A DNA stretch of 64,000 nt, taken from NCBI GenBank assembly GCA_016937155.1, contig JAFGWM010000032.1, positions 233,422 through 297,421 on the forward strand, given 5' to 3'. Shown here one piece after another: positions 35,768 through 44,681 of this stretch. Position 1 is the stretch's first letter. Every line of letters starts with the position of its first letter. The stretch is from Deltaproteobacteria bacterium. GTDB lineage: Bacteria > Myxococcota_A > Polyangia > HGW-17. The position numbers were made by a program, and so were the translations under genes. The notes under the pieces are model-generated. The model was not told the DNA's origin. It did not search any database and saw only the letters and a list, made by a program, of their open reading frames with translations.

Positions 35768-36142
35768 ATGGAAGTCAAAGTATACAGATGTGAAGCATGT
35801 GGAAATATAGTGGAAGTACTTAACGAAGGTCCGGGAGCACTGGTTTGCTGCGGAAAAGAAATGGTACTGATAAGCGAAAATACAACAGAAGCTGCTGTTG
35901 AAAAACATATCCCCGTCGTGGAAAAAATTGAAGGCGGAATTAAAGTGACCGTTGGAAGTGTTGAGCATCCAATGACAGAAAAACACTATATACAGTGGAT
36001 AGAGTTGATTTCAGAAAACAGAGTTTCCAGAGTACATTTATCCCATGAAGATAAACCAGTAGCTGAATTTATGTTAAATGATAATGAAAAGTTTTATGTG
36101 AGAGCATACTGTAATTTACATGGATTATGGAAAGGTGAATGA
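35768..36142 (+). CDS. dfx: Desulfoferrodoxin (two-iron superoxide reductase)
   Basis: 124 residues. Reduces superoxide to H2O2 without making O2. Center I rubredoxin-like ligands are C8, C11, C27, C28. Center II ligands are in EKHIPVVE (H47, preceded by the conserved Glu-Lys), H67, H73, and CNLHGLW (C115, H118). All ligands of the Dx class are present. AAAGGAG precedes the ATG. Electron supply probably comes from rubredoxin at the far end of the island. The ferritin gene starts 4 bp after the stop. Confidence 0.97.
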   Translation: MEVKVYRCEACGNIVEVLNEGPGALVCCGKEMVLISENTTEAAVEKHIPVVEKIEGGIKVTVGSVEHPMTEKHYIQWIELISENRVSRVHLSHEDKPVAEFMLNDNEKFYVRAYCNLHGLWKGE

Positions 36143-36146
36143 TATC

Positions 36147-36659
36147 ATGGAAAAAAAAATGCTTGATGAACTGAACAACCAGATAAATGAGGAAATTTTT
36201 TCTTCATATCTTTATCTTTCAATGGCTGCATATTTTGAAAATTCCAATTTTCCTGGTTTTGCAACATGGATGGAGGTACAGGCTCAGGAAGAAATGGTTC
36301 ATGCCATGAAGTTTTATGGTTATGTTATAGAGCGTGGTGGAAAAATAGACCTTAAGGCAATTGAAAAACCGCAGAGTGAATGGGAAAGCCCGGTTCATGC
36401 ATTTAAAGCTGCTCTGGAACATGAAAAACACATTACCTCAAGAATTAATTATTTATACAAAACAGCAAGGGAAGTTATTGATCCTGCAACTGAAATATTC
36501 CTTAACTGGTTTGTTACAGAGCAGGTTGAAGAGGAAGCCAACGCCAGCGAGATCGTTGCTAAAATGGAAATGATAAAGGATGCTCCATCTGCGATGTATA
36601 TGCTGGATAAGGAACTTGGCGCAAGAATACCTCTCTATACAATGCCAGTAGCGCAATAA
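36147..36659 (+). CDS. ftnA: Bacterial ferritin
   Basis: 170 residues from the ATG at 36147 (AAAGGTGA upstream); an earlier in-frame ATG at 36120 lies inside the desulfoferrodoxin gene. Four-helix ferritin with ferroxidase residues in NQINEEIFSSYLYLSMAAYFE, WMEVQAQEEMVHAMKFY (E-x-x-H) and WFVTEQVEEEANASEIV. Stores iron as ferric mineral and consumes H2O2 or O2, so it removes Fenton iron beside the superoxide reductase. Not a bacterioferritin: no haem-binding Met is evident. Confidence 0.95.
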   Translation: MEKKMLDELNNQINEEIFSSYLYLSMAAYFENSNFPGFATWMEVQAQEEMVHAMKFYGYVIERGGKIDLKAIEKPQSEWESPVHAFKAALEHEKHITSRINYLYKTAREVIDPATEIFLNWFVTEQVEEEANASEIVAKMEMIKDAPSAMYMLDKELGARIPLYTMPVAQ

Positions 36660-36686
36660 TTAATTTCACTGAATAAGGAACTGAAA

Positions 36687-37907
36687 ATGAATCAGACGGT
36701 TAGAGCGGTAAAAATAAGTGATCATGTTTACTGGGTTGGTGCAATGGACTGGAGTATCAGAGATTTTCATGGTTATGATACTTCACGTGGTACCACCTAT
36801 AATGCCTATCTTGTGACCGGTAAAAAAAATATTCTCATAGATACAGTAAAAAGAGATTATGTTGATGAACTCATCAGCAGAGTTCAAAGTGTTGTTCCTC
36901 TTGAAGATATTGATTACATAATTTCAAATCATGCTGAGCCGGATCATAGTGGTGCTCTGGATATAATGATTGAAAAGATTAAACCAGAAAAGATTTTTGC
37001 TTCAAAAATGGGAGTAAAAGCTCTCAAGGAACATTTTTTGTGGAATGTTGATGTGACACCTGTTGAAGATGGCAGCGAAATAATTCTGGGAGATCTCACT
37101 TTCAGATTTTATGAAACCAGGATGCTGCACTGGCCTGATTCCATGTTTTCTTTTCTGGTAGAGGATAATCTGCTTTTCAGTCAGGATGCGTTTGGAATGC
37201 ATCTCGCATCATCTGAGCGGTTCATAGATCAGTGTGATTCTTCGGTTGTTAAATATGAAGCCGCAAAATATTTTGCCAATATATTGCTTCCCTACGCTCC
37301 ACTTATTTCCAAACTGCTTGAGAAGATGCAGAAGTTAGGTCTTGATCCTTCAATAGTAGCTCCTGATCATGGTCCGATCTGGCGAGGAGACAGTATTGCT
37401 GATGCCGTTTCAATGTACACCGAATGGACACAGCAAAAAATGACGAGAAAAGTTGTTGTTATTTATGACACAATGTGGGGAGCTACAAAAAAAATGGCTC
37501 AATCACTGGCAGATACATTTGCAGAGAAAGGTTTGTATGTAAAAGTACTTCCTTTAAAAGGTGTTCACAGAAGCAATGTAATTACTGAGATCTTTGATGC
37601 AGGTGCAGTTCTTATAGGGTCACCTACTCTGAACAATAATCTGTTCCCAACTCTTGCGGATGTTTTGACTTATTGCAAAGGACTCAAACCCCGCAATCTG
37701 ATTGGAGCTGCATTCGGCTCATACGGGTGGAGTGGAGAAGCCGTTCCTCAATTGAAAAAGATCATGGAGGATATGGGCATCGAATTTGTGGGGTCATGTA
37801 AAGCCAAATATGGTCCTTCTGAAAATGATATTCAGTGCTGCCGTGATCTGGCGGATGATGTATACAGAGTTCTCATTGAAAAAACCAGTACTTCTGAATC
37901 CCACTGA
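36687..37907 (+). CDS. Flavodiiron protein (rubredoxin:oxygen/NO oxidoreductase, FprA-type)
   Basis: 406 residues. The metallo-beta-lactamase-like domain carries the diiron ligands H82-x-E84-x-D86-H87, the His in MLHWPDSMF, the Asp in LLFSQDAFG, and the His in APDHGPIWR. The flavodoxin domain (from about 250) begins VVVIYDTMWGATKKMAQS, an FMN-binding loop. It reduces O2 to water or NO to N2O with electrons from rubredoxin. No rubredoxin is fused, in line with a separate rubredoxin gene at 40494. AAGGA precedes the ATG; 27 bp follow the ferritin gene. Confidence 0.96.
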   Translation: MNQTVRAVKISDHVYWVGAMDWSIRDFHGYDTSRGTTYNAYLVTGKKNILIDTVKRDYVDELISRVQSVVPLEDIDYIISNHAEPDHSGALDIMIEKIKPEKIFASKMGVKALKEHFLWNVDVTPVEDGSEIILGDLTFRFYETRMLHWPDSMFSFLVEDNLLFSQDAFGMHLASSERFIDQCDSSVVKYEAAKYFANILLPYAPLISKLLEKMQKLGLDPSIVAPDHGPIWRGDSIADAVSMYTEWTQQKMTRKVVVIYDTMWGATKKMAQSLADTFAEKGLYVKVLPLKGVHRSNVITEIFDAGAVLIGSPTLNNNLFPTLADVLTYCKGLKPRNLIGAAFGSYGWSGEAVPQLKKIMEDMGIEFVGSCKAKYGPSENDIQCCRDLADDVYRVLIEKTSTSESH

Positions 37908-37978
37908 TTTCTGCCTTTTCTTTTAATCTGAAAGTATTAATTTCTTGATATTCAGGGGTAATCCATCAGGAGAAAAAC

Positions 37979-39136
37979 ATGAAAAAAATAGCAATAATCG
38001 GTTCTGGAGCGGCAGGCATAAGTGCTGCGGCAAGTGCCAGAAAAACAGATGTTGATGCAGAAATTACGATTGTCTCAGAGGAAACTGTTTATCCTTATTT
38101 CAGACCTGCTCTGACCAAATTGATAGGTCAGGTGGAAATTCCACCAGGATTTTTTTTAAAAAATGATCAGTGGTTTGAAAAAGAAAAAATAAGTTTCATT
38201 ACTGATTTTAATGTAAAAAAAATAAATTCCGGAGATCACTTGATTGAAAGTTTTAATGGCAGATCCTTAAAATGGGATTCACTGATAGTTGCCACCGGTG
38301 GTTCCCCTAGTGTTTATCCTGAACATCTGAAAAATAATTCAAAAGTTACTACCATAAGAAGTTACAGTGATATTTTAAATTTAAATAAAAAACTGAAAAA
38401 ATTAACACATGTTACTGTTTGTGGAGGGGGGTTACTTGGTCTCGAAACGGCCTGGTTTTTAAAAAAATCAGGTATGGAAGTTGAAGTGTTGGAATTTGCA
38501 AATTCACTACTTCCAAGGCAACTGGATGAGACTGGCGGTGAATTTTTACTCAGGAAAATTGAAAATTGTGGAATTAAATTTCATTCGGGAACTACTCTTA
38601 ATGAAATTTCTGATGAAGGCTGTTTGCTGTCCACAGGAAGAAGGATAAAAACGGATCACCTGATTTTTTCCATGGGAATCAGAGGCCGATGGCCTGAATT
38701 TTCCTCAGATTCGATTAATACCGTCAGATACATTGAAGTCGATAATCGTATGATGACAAAATACCCTGATGTTTATGCATGTGGTGACTGTGCTTCAATT
38801 GATGGTTTTTCCACTGGTCTCTGGATGGATGCAGTTAAGCAGGGAAATTGTGCAGGAATTAATTCAGCGGGTGGTAACTGTTTTTATTCACCTGAATCTG
38901 TTGTTGCAATGCTTTTGGCATTTGATACTCATGTGATGAGTTATGGAAATTTGAAGGGTGATTTTTTTGAAAAGCGAACTGAAAAAATACTTTCAAGGAT
39001 ATATTTTGAAGAGGAAAAAATCACCGGAGGATACTGTATAGGAGATAGTGCTTTTTCAAGTGTTGTCCTGAAAATAATAAAAAATGGAATAAAATCTGAA
39101 ATAACCGCCCCGGATTGGATCAGAGTTACAAAATAA
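37979..39136 (+). CDS. NAD(P)H:rubredoxin oxidoreductase-like flavoprotein
   Basis: 385 residues. Two Rossmann folds: the FAD site KKIAIIGSGAAGISAAASAR at the start and the NAD(P)H site VTVCGGGLLGLETAWFL near 150, with the FAD motif VYACGDCAS near 265. There is no redox-active cysteine pair, which fits the rubredoxin/ferredoxin reductase group and not the disulfide reductases. It would pass electrons from NADH to the rubredoxin at 40494 and from there to the flavodiiron protein and superoxide reductase. AGGAG precedes the ATG; 71 bp separate it from the flavodiiron gene. Confidence 0.9.
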   Translation: MKKIAIIGSGAAGISAAASARKTDVDAEITIVSEETVYPYFRPALTKLIGQVEIPPGFFLKNDQWFEKEKISFITDFNVKKINSGDHLIESFNGRSLKWDSLIVATGGSPSVYPEHLKNNSKVTTIRSYSDILNLNKKLKKLTHVTVCGGGLLGLETAWFLKKSGMEVEVLEFANSLLPRQLDETGGEFLLRKIENCGIKFHSGTTLNEISDEGCLLSTGRRIKTDHLIFSMGIRGRWPEFSSDSINTVRYIEVDNRMMTKYPDVYACGDCASIDGFSTGLWMDAVKQGNCAGINSAGGNCFYSPESVVAMLLAFDTHVMSYGNLKGDFFEKRTEKILSRIYFEEEKITGGYCIGDSAFSSVVLKIIKNGIKSEITAPDWIRVTK

Positions 39137-39920
39137 GTAAACTGAAAGCGATGACTATTATGCCCGCAATAAGACCATAAACCGACCAGTGACCTTCTCC
39201 GTATTTTTTTGCTGTGGGTATTAATTCATCAAGGCTTATAAAAACCATAATTCCTGATACAGCACCAAAAATATATCCCATAACACTGTCATTGAAAAGT
39301 GTTCTAAGTGCCACAAAAGCGACAATCGCACCTACTGGTTCTGCAATACCTGAAAGAAAACTGTACCAGAATGCTTTTTTTCTGCTTCCTGTTGCATAAA
39401 AAATGGGAACACTAACAGCGATACCTTCAGGGATATTATGAATAGCAACTGCTATGGCAATACTGACACCCAGTGTTGGAGAAGAATATGCAGCGGCAAA
39501 AGTGGCTATGCCCTCGGGGAAATTATGTATTCCAATTGCAAGTGCACTCATAATTCCAAGTCTCATCATTGCTTTTTTCTGCTCGTAATCCTCAGGTGGA
39601 ATATCCCGGGCCTCATGTGGATTTTCATAATCAGGTACGAGAAAATCGATAAATGCACTGAGGATCATACCAGATACAAAAGAAACAAGCGCCAGAGTTT
39701 TTGCAATGGATTGAGAGTGTGATTTTCCCAGATATTCCCAGGAAAGGGGATACAGTTCAACAAAAGAAATATAAATCATAACTCCGGCACTGAAACCAAG
39801 TGCTACGCTCAGGAATTTCTTATTCGTCTGTCTTGAAAAAAATGCGATTGCACTACCTACTCCGGTGGATAATCCGGCGAAGGTAGTAAGTAAAAGAGCT
39901 TGTACTATGTTGTTATTCAT
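39126..39920 (-). CDS. zupT: ZIP-family metal transporter (ZupT-like)
   Basis: 264 residues, eight membrane segments. Metal-binding motifs HNFPEGIATF (helix 4) and HNIPEGIAVSVP (helix 5) are diagnostic for ZupT, which takes up zinc and also iron and manganese. Gly-rich first helix. GAGGT precedes the ATG. It lies on the opposite strand within the oxygen-defence island, and its 3' end overlaps the flavoprotein gene by 11 bp. Import of Fe or Mn would suit the iron proteins around it (inference). Confidence 0.93.
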   Translation of the reverse strand: MNNNIVQALLLTTFAGLSTGVGSAIAFFSRQTNKKFLSVALGFSAGVMIYISFVELYPLSWEYLGKSHSQSIAKTLALVSFVSGMILSAFIDFLVPDYENPHEARDIPPEDYEQKKAMMRLGIMSALAIGIHNFPEGIATFAAAYSSPTLGVSIAIAVAIHNIPEGIAVSVPIFYATGSRKKAFWYSFLSGIAEPVGAIVAFVALRTLFNDSVMGYIFGAVSGIMVFISLDELIPTAKKYGEGHWSVYGLIAGIIVIAFSLLIL

Positions 39921-39960
39921 TATTCAGGACCTCTAATTCTAAATTTAATCTATTTCTCTC

Positions 39961-39989
39961 TTGAAAAACAGCAAATATTGAAATAATGT
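39961..39989 (+). promoter_or_regulatory. Promoter of the rubrerythrin-like/rubredoxin pair
   Basis: TTGAAA (39961-39966), 17 bp, TAATGT (39984-39989), about 40 bp before the start codon. Confidence 0.5.
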
Positions 39990-40030
39990 CATGTCTGATA
40001 ATTTCTTAACCTCGTAAGGGAGAGACAGGT

Positions 40031-40480
40031 ATGGACAATATGTTAAAAGAAGCTATTGATTTTGCAATTGAAAAAGAACAGGAAGCTGTTGACTTTTATA
40101 CAGATCTAGCCAAAAAAATAAAGCACAAAGAGATCGCAGAGGAAATTGCAAAACTGGCTGATATGGAAGCAGGACATAAGAAAAAACTTCAGGCCATTGA
40201 TATAAGTGATCCTTTCTGGACCAGAGAACACAAGAATCAGGATCTCAAAATTGCAGATTACATTGTACCTGAAGAACCCTCTGCAGAAATGAATCTGCAG
40301 GATGTACTTGCACTGGCAATGCAACGTGAACTCGCTGCAAAGAGGCTTTACACAGATTTGGCTGCAATCAGTTCCGATGAAAATGTTAAGAAAATGTTTC
40401 TGACCCTAGCTGATGAGGAAGCCGAGCATAAAAATTATTTTGAACGAATCTGGGATGATAAAGTTCTCAGTGAAAACTAA
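40031..40480 (+). CDS. Rubrerythrin-like ferritin-fold protein (no rubredoxin domain)
   Basis: 149 residues, a four-helix diiron protein. Two E-x-x-H-type half-sites: [10 protein letters not shown] in the first half and [14 protein letters not shown] in the second, with matching Glu residues in [14 protein letters not shown] and [14 protein letters not shown]. The two halves are visibly related to each other. It lacks the C-terminal rubredoxin domain of classic rubrerythrin, but a free rubredoxin gene begins 13 bp downstream, so the function may be split over two chains. Probable H2O2 reductase. Confidence 0.92.
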   Translation: MDNMLKEAIDFAIEKEQEAVDFYTDLAKKIKHKEIAEEIAKLADMEAGHKKKLQAIDISDPFWTREHKNQDLKIADYIVPEEPSAEMNLQDVLALAMQRELAAKRLYTDLAAISSDENVKKMFLTLADEEAEHKNYFERIWDDKVLSEN

Positions 40481-40493
40481 GGAGTATACGATT

Positions 40494-40652
40494 ATGGATA
40501 AATATGTATGTACAGTTTGTGGTTATGTTTACGATCCGGCAGAAGGAGATCCTGACAATGATGTTGCAGCAGGAACACCATTTGATAAAATTCCTGAAGA
40601 CTGGGTATGCCCAGTTTGTGGCGCTGGAAAAGATGTTTTTGAAGTAGAATAA
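40494..40652 (+). CDS. Rubredoxin
   Basis: 52 residues from the ATG at 40494 (AAGGAG upstream, overlapping the stop of the previous gene); an earlier start at 40413 would put 27 unrelated residues in front. The iron is bound by CTVCGY near residue 6 and CPVCGAGK near residue 39, with the typical [10 protein letters not shown] loop and WVCP. Electron carrier from NADH:rubredoxin oxidoreductase to flavodiiron protein, superoxide reductase and rubrerythrin. Confidence 0.98.
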   Translation: MDKYVCTVCGYVYDPAEGDPDNDVAAGTPFDKIPEDWVCPVCGAGKDVFEVE

Positions 40653-40703
40653 ATTTCTCCTTTTATATTATTCCTGTAAATACAAATAGTTAGATGTTTT
40701 TTC

Positions 40704-40731
40704 TTGAAATTTATGTGGATTTTTGTATAAT
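40704..40731 (+). promoter_or_regulatory. Strong promoter of the Fic-fold gene
   Basis: TTGAAA (40704-40709), 16 bp, perfect TATAAT (40726-40731), 28 bp before the ATG at 40760. Confidence 0.65.
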
Positions 40732-40759
40732 TTCGCTCCAAATTTTATAAGGATGGAAT

Positions 40760-41590
40760 ATGGCTCGAAATAACTATCCCACAATAATGGATCCCAATGA
40801 ACTGGCGCAGATAGAAACACAGATAGCTGAATACAACAATCTTCTTGATAAGCTTGATGAAAAAAGTGGTTCTTCGAAAGTTGAAGGATTTGGAAGAAAT
40901 GAGAGTCCAAGATGTCAACTGGAAAATTATCTTGATATAACTTGGTGTTATCATGAATTTGCTGTTGAAGGCATTGTGCTGAATCATCTTGAGATAAAAT
41001 CTGCCCTGGATGACAGGATAATAAGTGATTCAAGTCTGATACCCCACTACGAGGATGTCAGAGCTTATTATTATGGCATTAAGAGAATTCGTCAGGACAG
41101 AACCCGGAAACGTCTGACTGTCACAATAAACACCATCAAGGAACTGCATGAGATTATTACAGTGGCTGGTGATACTAAATCCCATTCATACAGGAAGGAA
41201 ATTCCCCTTCACAGACAGTATGCTCATGATTTTTCACCCCCTGAAAAAATTCCATATCGAATGCGTAAACTGGGTGAATGGCTGCAAAGTGCAGCTTTCA
41301 GAAAGCTTCCGCCACTGATGCAGGGTGCCAGTGTACATAATAAGCTTATGGGCATTTTCCCGTGGCCGAAAAACTCAGGTAGTCTTGCAAGGCTTGTTAT
41401 GAATCAGATTCTTGTTCACAGCGGATATCCACCCATTATGATTCCTTCTGTAGAGCGCCAGACTTATTATGATAATATTCAATCAGATCTTATCCATGAC
41501 AGCGATGTCAGAATGGTTAATTTTCTTTCAGAAACACTTGTCAACTATCTGAATACTGTTATAAAAAAGCTATCGACTCCCGGAATTTAA
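40760..41590 (+). CDS. Fic-fold protein with degenerate active site
   Basis: 276 residues. The Fic scaffold is clear: helix with E70-G71 in the position of the inhibitory (S/T)xxxE(G/N) motif, TIKELHEIITVAG and SYRK (the L-H...G-x-Y-R block), and GASVHNKLMGIFPWPKNSGS ahead of LARLVMNQILVHSGYPP. A gapless match to the canonical H-P-F-x-D-G-N-G-R loop gives F200 for His, K204 for Asp/Glu, S206 for Asn and S208 for Arg. AMP transfer is therefore unlikely. AAGGA precedes the ATG, and a strong promoter lies upstream. Either a pseudoenzyme with a binding role or a different chemistry. Confidence 0.82.
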   Translation: MARNNYPTIMDPNELAQIETQIAEYNNLLDKLDEKSGSSKVEGFGRNESPRCQLENYLDITWCYHEFAVEGIVLNHLEIKSALDDRIISDSSLIPHYEDVRAYYYGIKRIRQDRTRKRLTVTINTIKELHEIITVAGDTKSHSYRKEIPLHRQYAHDFSPPEKIPYRMRKLGEWLQSAAFRKLPPLMQGASVHNKLMGIFPWPKNSGSLARLVMNQILVHSGYPPIMIPSVERQTYYDNIQSDLIHDSDVRMVNFLSETLVNYLNTVIKKLSTPGI

Positions 41591-41622
41591 ACTCACCTGA
41601 CAAACTCAGGAAAAGGGGGATT

Positions 41623-42414
41623 ATGAAAAAAAGACTGTTGTTTATACTGGTGCTGGCTTTTTCCTTTGGTTGTACAGGGTACTCGAGGGATTACTCGACT
41701 CCCGATTCTTCAGAGATTTTTAGTCATATTAACGGAAAAAATATAAAAAATATTCGTGCAAAAGGAAAAGTGGATTCAATAATGGCTGGAGGAAGAGCGA
41801 AAGTAAAAGTTTTTCTTCTGGCTGACAGTATCGGCAGATTGCGATTTGATGCAGTTACACCACCTCCAATGAATTCCACAGTATTACTTCTCACAAGTGA
41901 TGGCACAGTTTTTAGAGCTCATGACAAGGATAAAAATAAATTTTATCAGGGAAAATCTGATGCATGCTCAGTAAAGAATATGCTTGGTATTTCTCTTGAG
42001 GTTAAAATTCTTTTTCGTCTCCTGACTGGGAAACTTCCTACTGATAAATTGAAAGCATCTGTGGAGTGGGATAAAAAATGTGGATGTGAGAAGCTGCTAT
42101 GGGAAAATAACGGGAAAAAAACAGCAGTATGGATTGATGGAAAGAATGGGAAGAAACACTGGAAAATTGTAAAAGTGGAAATAGGAGAGGGGAAAAATAA
42201 AATCAGAGTTGAATACAGGGGATATAAAAAATTCGATGGAAAGCTTCTTCCATCAAGAGTTAGAATTTCCAAACCAGGAACTAAAAATGATACAATTTTT
42301 TCATGGAAAAAAGTTGAGGTGGATGTCGAGATTGATGATGAGGCCTGGAATCAGGAAATCCCTGAAAATATTCCCGTTTACAGAATGATATGTCCCCCTG
42401 GTGATTCAAGATAA
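41623..42414 (+). CDS. LolB-like / DUF4292-type outer-membrane lipoprotein
   Basis: 263 residues. Lipobox SFGC (Cys 17). The mature part has a strand pattern of lipid-carrier proteins: IKNIRAKGKVDSIMAGGRAKVKVFLLADSIGRLRFDAVTPPPMNSTVLLLT, VFRAHDKDKNKFYQG, then LLTGKLPTD, as in LolB/LolA-like half-barrels and DUF4292. LolB accepts lipoproteins from LolA and inserts them in the outer membrane; this genome clearly needs such a step. GGGGG precedes the ATG. Family assignment by pattern only. Confidence 0.65.
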   Translation: MKKRLLFILVLAFSFGCTGYSRDYSTPDSSEIFSHINGKNIKNIRAKGKVDSIMAGGRAKVKVFLLADSIGRLRFDAVTPPPMNSTVLLLTSDGTVFRAHDKDKNKFYQGKSDACSVKNMLGISLEVKILFRLLTGKLPTDKLKASVEWDKKCGCEKLLWENNGKKTAVWIDGKNGKKHWKIVKVEIGEGKNKIRVEYRGYKKFDGKLLPSRVRISKPGTKNDTIFSWKKVEVDVEIDDEAWNQEIPENIPVYRMICPPGDSR

Positions 42415-42449
42415 TAGTTCAAAAATCCAATGGATGATAAGCGTATCTT

Positions 42450-43961
42450 ATGACTGGTAAAAAAGAGAACCGGCAACAGAAAAAAGAGTCCAATCAATTG
42501 TCATTGTTTGATCCCGGTATGAATTCAACAACATCTTTAGAATCACAGGATAAGAGTAAAAAAAGTATTAATTCAGAATTAACGGTGCCTCCTGTAAGCG
42601 ATTCTTATGGAAAAGTTGGAAAATCTGAAAATTCACATGTCACTGACAAAAACTATGATTCTTCTGCGGAGGTTTACTCTGTAACCTCACTGCTGAATGC
42701 AGTTAATCTTGATCTGGATGAAAAATTCAAAACCATATTTGTTGAAGGAGAAATTGGAGGTATAGGTCAGCGAAAAAACGTATATTATTTTTCTCTTAAG
42801 GATGAAAATTCCCTAATAGAATGTGTTCTTTTTTTATGGAAAACAAAGGTTGATTTTCCACTGGAAGAAGGGTTGAAAGTCAGACTTAAGGGATATCTGA
42901 ATATCTATACTGCCAGAGGTAAATTGTCATTTAATGTGCAGAAAATTGAACCGGTGGGAACCGGCAGTTTGAATGCAGCATTTGAACGTCTAAAGAAAAA
43001 ACTGGCTGCTGAAGGTCTTTTTGATGAAAAACACAAAAAGAAAATACCTAAATTTCCTGAATGTGTTGGAATAATTACTTCACCTCAGGGTGCTGCATTC
43101 AGAGATATTGTTAAGGTTGCTTCTCGAAGAATGGGAACAAAAATAATTCTTTCAGGAGCTCAGGTTCAGGGTAGAACAGCTCCACAGGATATAATTGATG
43201 CTTTCAAAAGGCTTCAAAAGTTACCTGTGGAGGTAATAATCTGTGGTCGTGGAGGTGGAAGTGCTGAAGATTTGAGTTGCTTCAATGATGAGCAACTGGT
43301 GAGAGAAGTATTTGCTTCGGAAATTCCCATTGTCAGCGCTGTTGGACATGAAACTGATTTCACACTGATGGATTTTGTGGCCGACAAAAGAGCTGCTACT
43401 CCCACTGAAGCTGCGGAAATTGTATTCCCTGACAAACGGGAGATAAGCAGAAATCTTAAGCAGTATGAATCCAGAATAACCACTGTTGTTTCGTGGATTA
43501 TGGAATCAGGGCAGGGAAAACTTTCCAGACTTATGCTGAAACTGGGTACCCCAGAGCATCTTTTGGATACCAAGGCTCAACTGCTTGATTCAATGGAAAT
43601 ACGGATGGAAAGAGCGGCAAGAATGCTTTTGAGAAACCGTATGGAAAAACTGGATCATCTCTCCAGAAAATTCAATGCTTTTGATATAAGAGAGGTGTTG
43701 AATGACTGTAAGATAAGACATGAATCACTTACCAGTAGTCTGAACAGTGTTATAAACAGTAAGATTACTGAATCCAGAGAAAATCTGTCTCTTCTGGATA
43801 CTAAACTCAATGCTCTTGATCCTATGAAAGTACTTAACCGGGGATATGCTGTAGTGAGAAAACCTGATGGTGAAATACTCCGAGATTCGGTGGATGTATC
43901 AAAAGGTGATTTAATAAAAATTACCCTCAGTAATGGACAGTTGAATGCCAGTGTTGAATAA
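42450..43961 (+). CDS. xseA: Exodeoxyribonuclease VII large subunit
   Basis: 503 residues. A polar N-terminal extension of about 75 residues not typical of the family precedes the OB-fold domain (VYSVTSLLNAVNLDLDEKFKTIFVEGEIGG). The core has GIITSPQGAAFRDIV, ICGRGGGSAEDLSCFND, and VSAVGHETDFTLMDFVADKRAATPTEAAE, all signature blocks, then a long coiled coil and the C-terminal GYAVVRKPDGE strand. Degrades single-stranded DNA with XseB; no xseB is nearby. The following small lipoprotein gene overlaps its end by 17 bp. Confidence 0.97.
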   Translation: MTGKKENRQQKKESNQLSLFDPGMNSTTSLESQDKSKKSINSELTVPPVSDSYGKVGKSENSHVTDKNYDSSAEVYSVTSLLNAVNLDLDEKFKTIFVEGEIGGIGQRKNVYYFSLKDENSLIECVLFLWKTKVDFPLEEGLKVRLKGYLNIYTARGKLSFNVQKIEPVGTGSLNAAFERLKKKLAAEGLFDEKHKKKIPKFPECVGIITSPQGAAFRDIVKVASRRMGTKIILSGAQVQGRTAPQDIIDAFKRLQKLPVEVIICGRGGGSAEDLSCFNDEQLVREVFASEIPIVSAVGHETDFTLMDFVADKRAATPTEAAEIVFPDKREISRNLKQYESRITTVVSWIMESGQGKLSRLMLKLGTPEHLLDTKAQLLDSMEIRMERAARMLLRNRMEKLDHLSRKFNAFDIREVLNDCKIRHESLTSSLNSVINSKITESRENLSLLDTKLNALDPMKVLNRGYAVVRKPDGEILRDSVDVSKGDLIKITLSNGQLNASVE

Positions 43962-44568
43962 TATCCTTGTTGTTTTAATAATGGTGTCTTTCTCGTCGTG
44001 TACTGAAAGTGAGGCGGGAAACTTTGGTTCAGGAACAGTGAATATGGATCTTTCTCTTTTTGCCGGTAGTGGTAAAACAGAACATCAATTCATCAGGAAA
44101 AATGAAAAGAAAGTGGAATCTGTTCCCATTGAAAATATGGCAAGGAGTTTTTCTCCTCCACTTCCTGATGTTGACAGTGAGGAACATTTCAGGGTGTTTT
44201 TAAACAGTATTTCCAAAGGAAATTCGGATATTCCAGATATCAAAGTTCCGTTTAATATTTTTTCAAAAATATGGAAATTTGACGATTCGGATAATTCGAT
44301 GTCCAGAAAAATATACAGTACAATGACTGCCAAATTTAGAAAGTGGGTAACAAAAATAAGTAATACAGGAATTTTGGCAAACAGTACTTTTGAATCTTTT
44401 GAGCTTGGGAAATGCGCATGGAATAATCCCGGAGAAAATCTTGCCAGATATGGTTACTGGCTATGCAAAAACCCGGTGATATATCATCATCAGGGTGCCA
44501 CCAGAAAAGTGCTGAAGCTTCCACCGGTTCTTAACTGGGGGAAAAAATGGTATTTTTTGTTCAGATAA
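43945..44568 (+). CDS. Small lipoprotein of unknown function
   Basis: 207 residues. Signal peptide MPVLNNILVVLIMVSFSSC with lipobox FSSC. The gene starts inside the 3' end of xseA (17 bp overlap), which suggests translational coupling. The mature chain is polar with no recognised domain; two Cys in the last third (GKCAWN and YWLCKNP) could pair. A very short hairpin (TTCAG-ATAA-CTGAA) with a T-rich tail follows the stop. Confidence 0.7.
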   Translation: MPVLNNILVVLIMVSFSSCTESEAGNFGSGTVNMDLSLFAGSGKTEHQFIRKNEKKVESVPIENMARSFSPPLPDVDSEEHFRVFLNSISKGNSDIPDIKVPFNIFSKIWKFDDSDNSMSRKIYSTMTAKFRKWVTKISNTGILANSTFESFELGKCAWNNPGENLARYGYWLCKNPVIYHHQGATRKVLKLPPVLNWGKKWYFLFR

Positions 44569-44623
44569 CTGAATTTTATTCTTGAAATACATGAAAATTA
44601 TTTATACAGGAAAAACTGAAAAG

Positions 44624-44635
44624 TTGTGCTACAAT
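44624..44635 (+). promoter_or_regulatory. Extended -10 promoter element of the SRCR lipoprotein gene
   Basis: TTGTGCTACAAT holds an extended -10 (TGCTACAAT) with no good -35. The identical 12-mer is the -10 region of the promoter at 47354-47382. Confidence 0.5.
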
Positions 44636-44681
44636 GCATATCTGCAAAATGCGGAAATTATTAAAATCAGGAGAAACTCTT

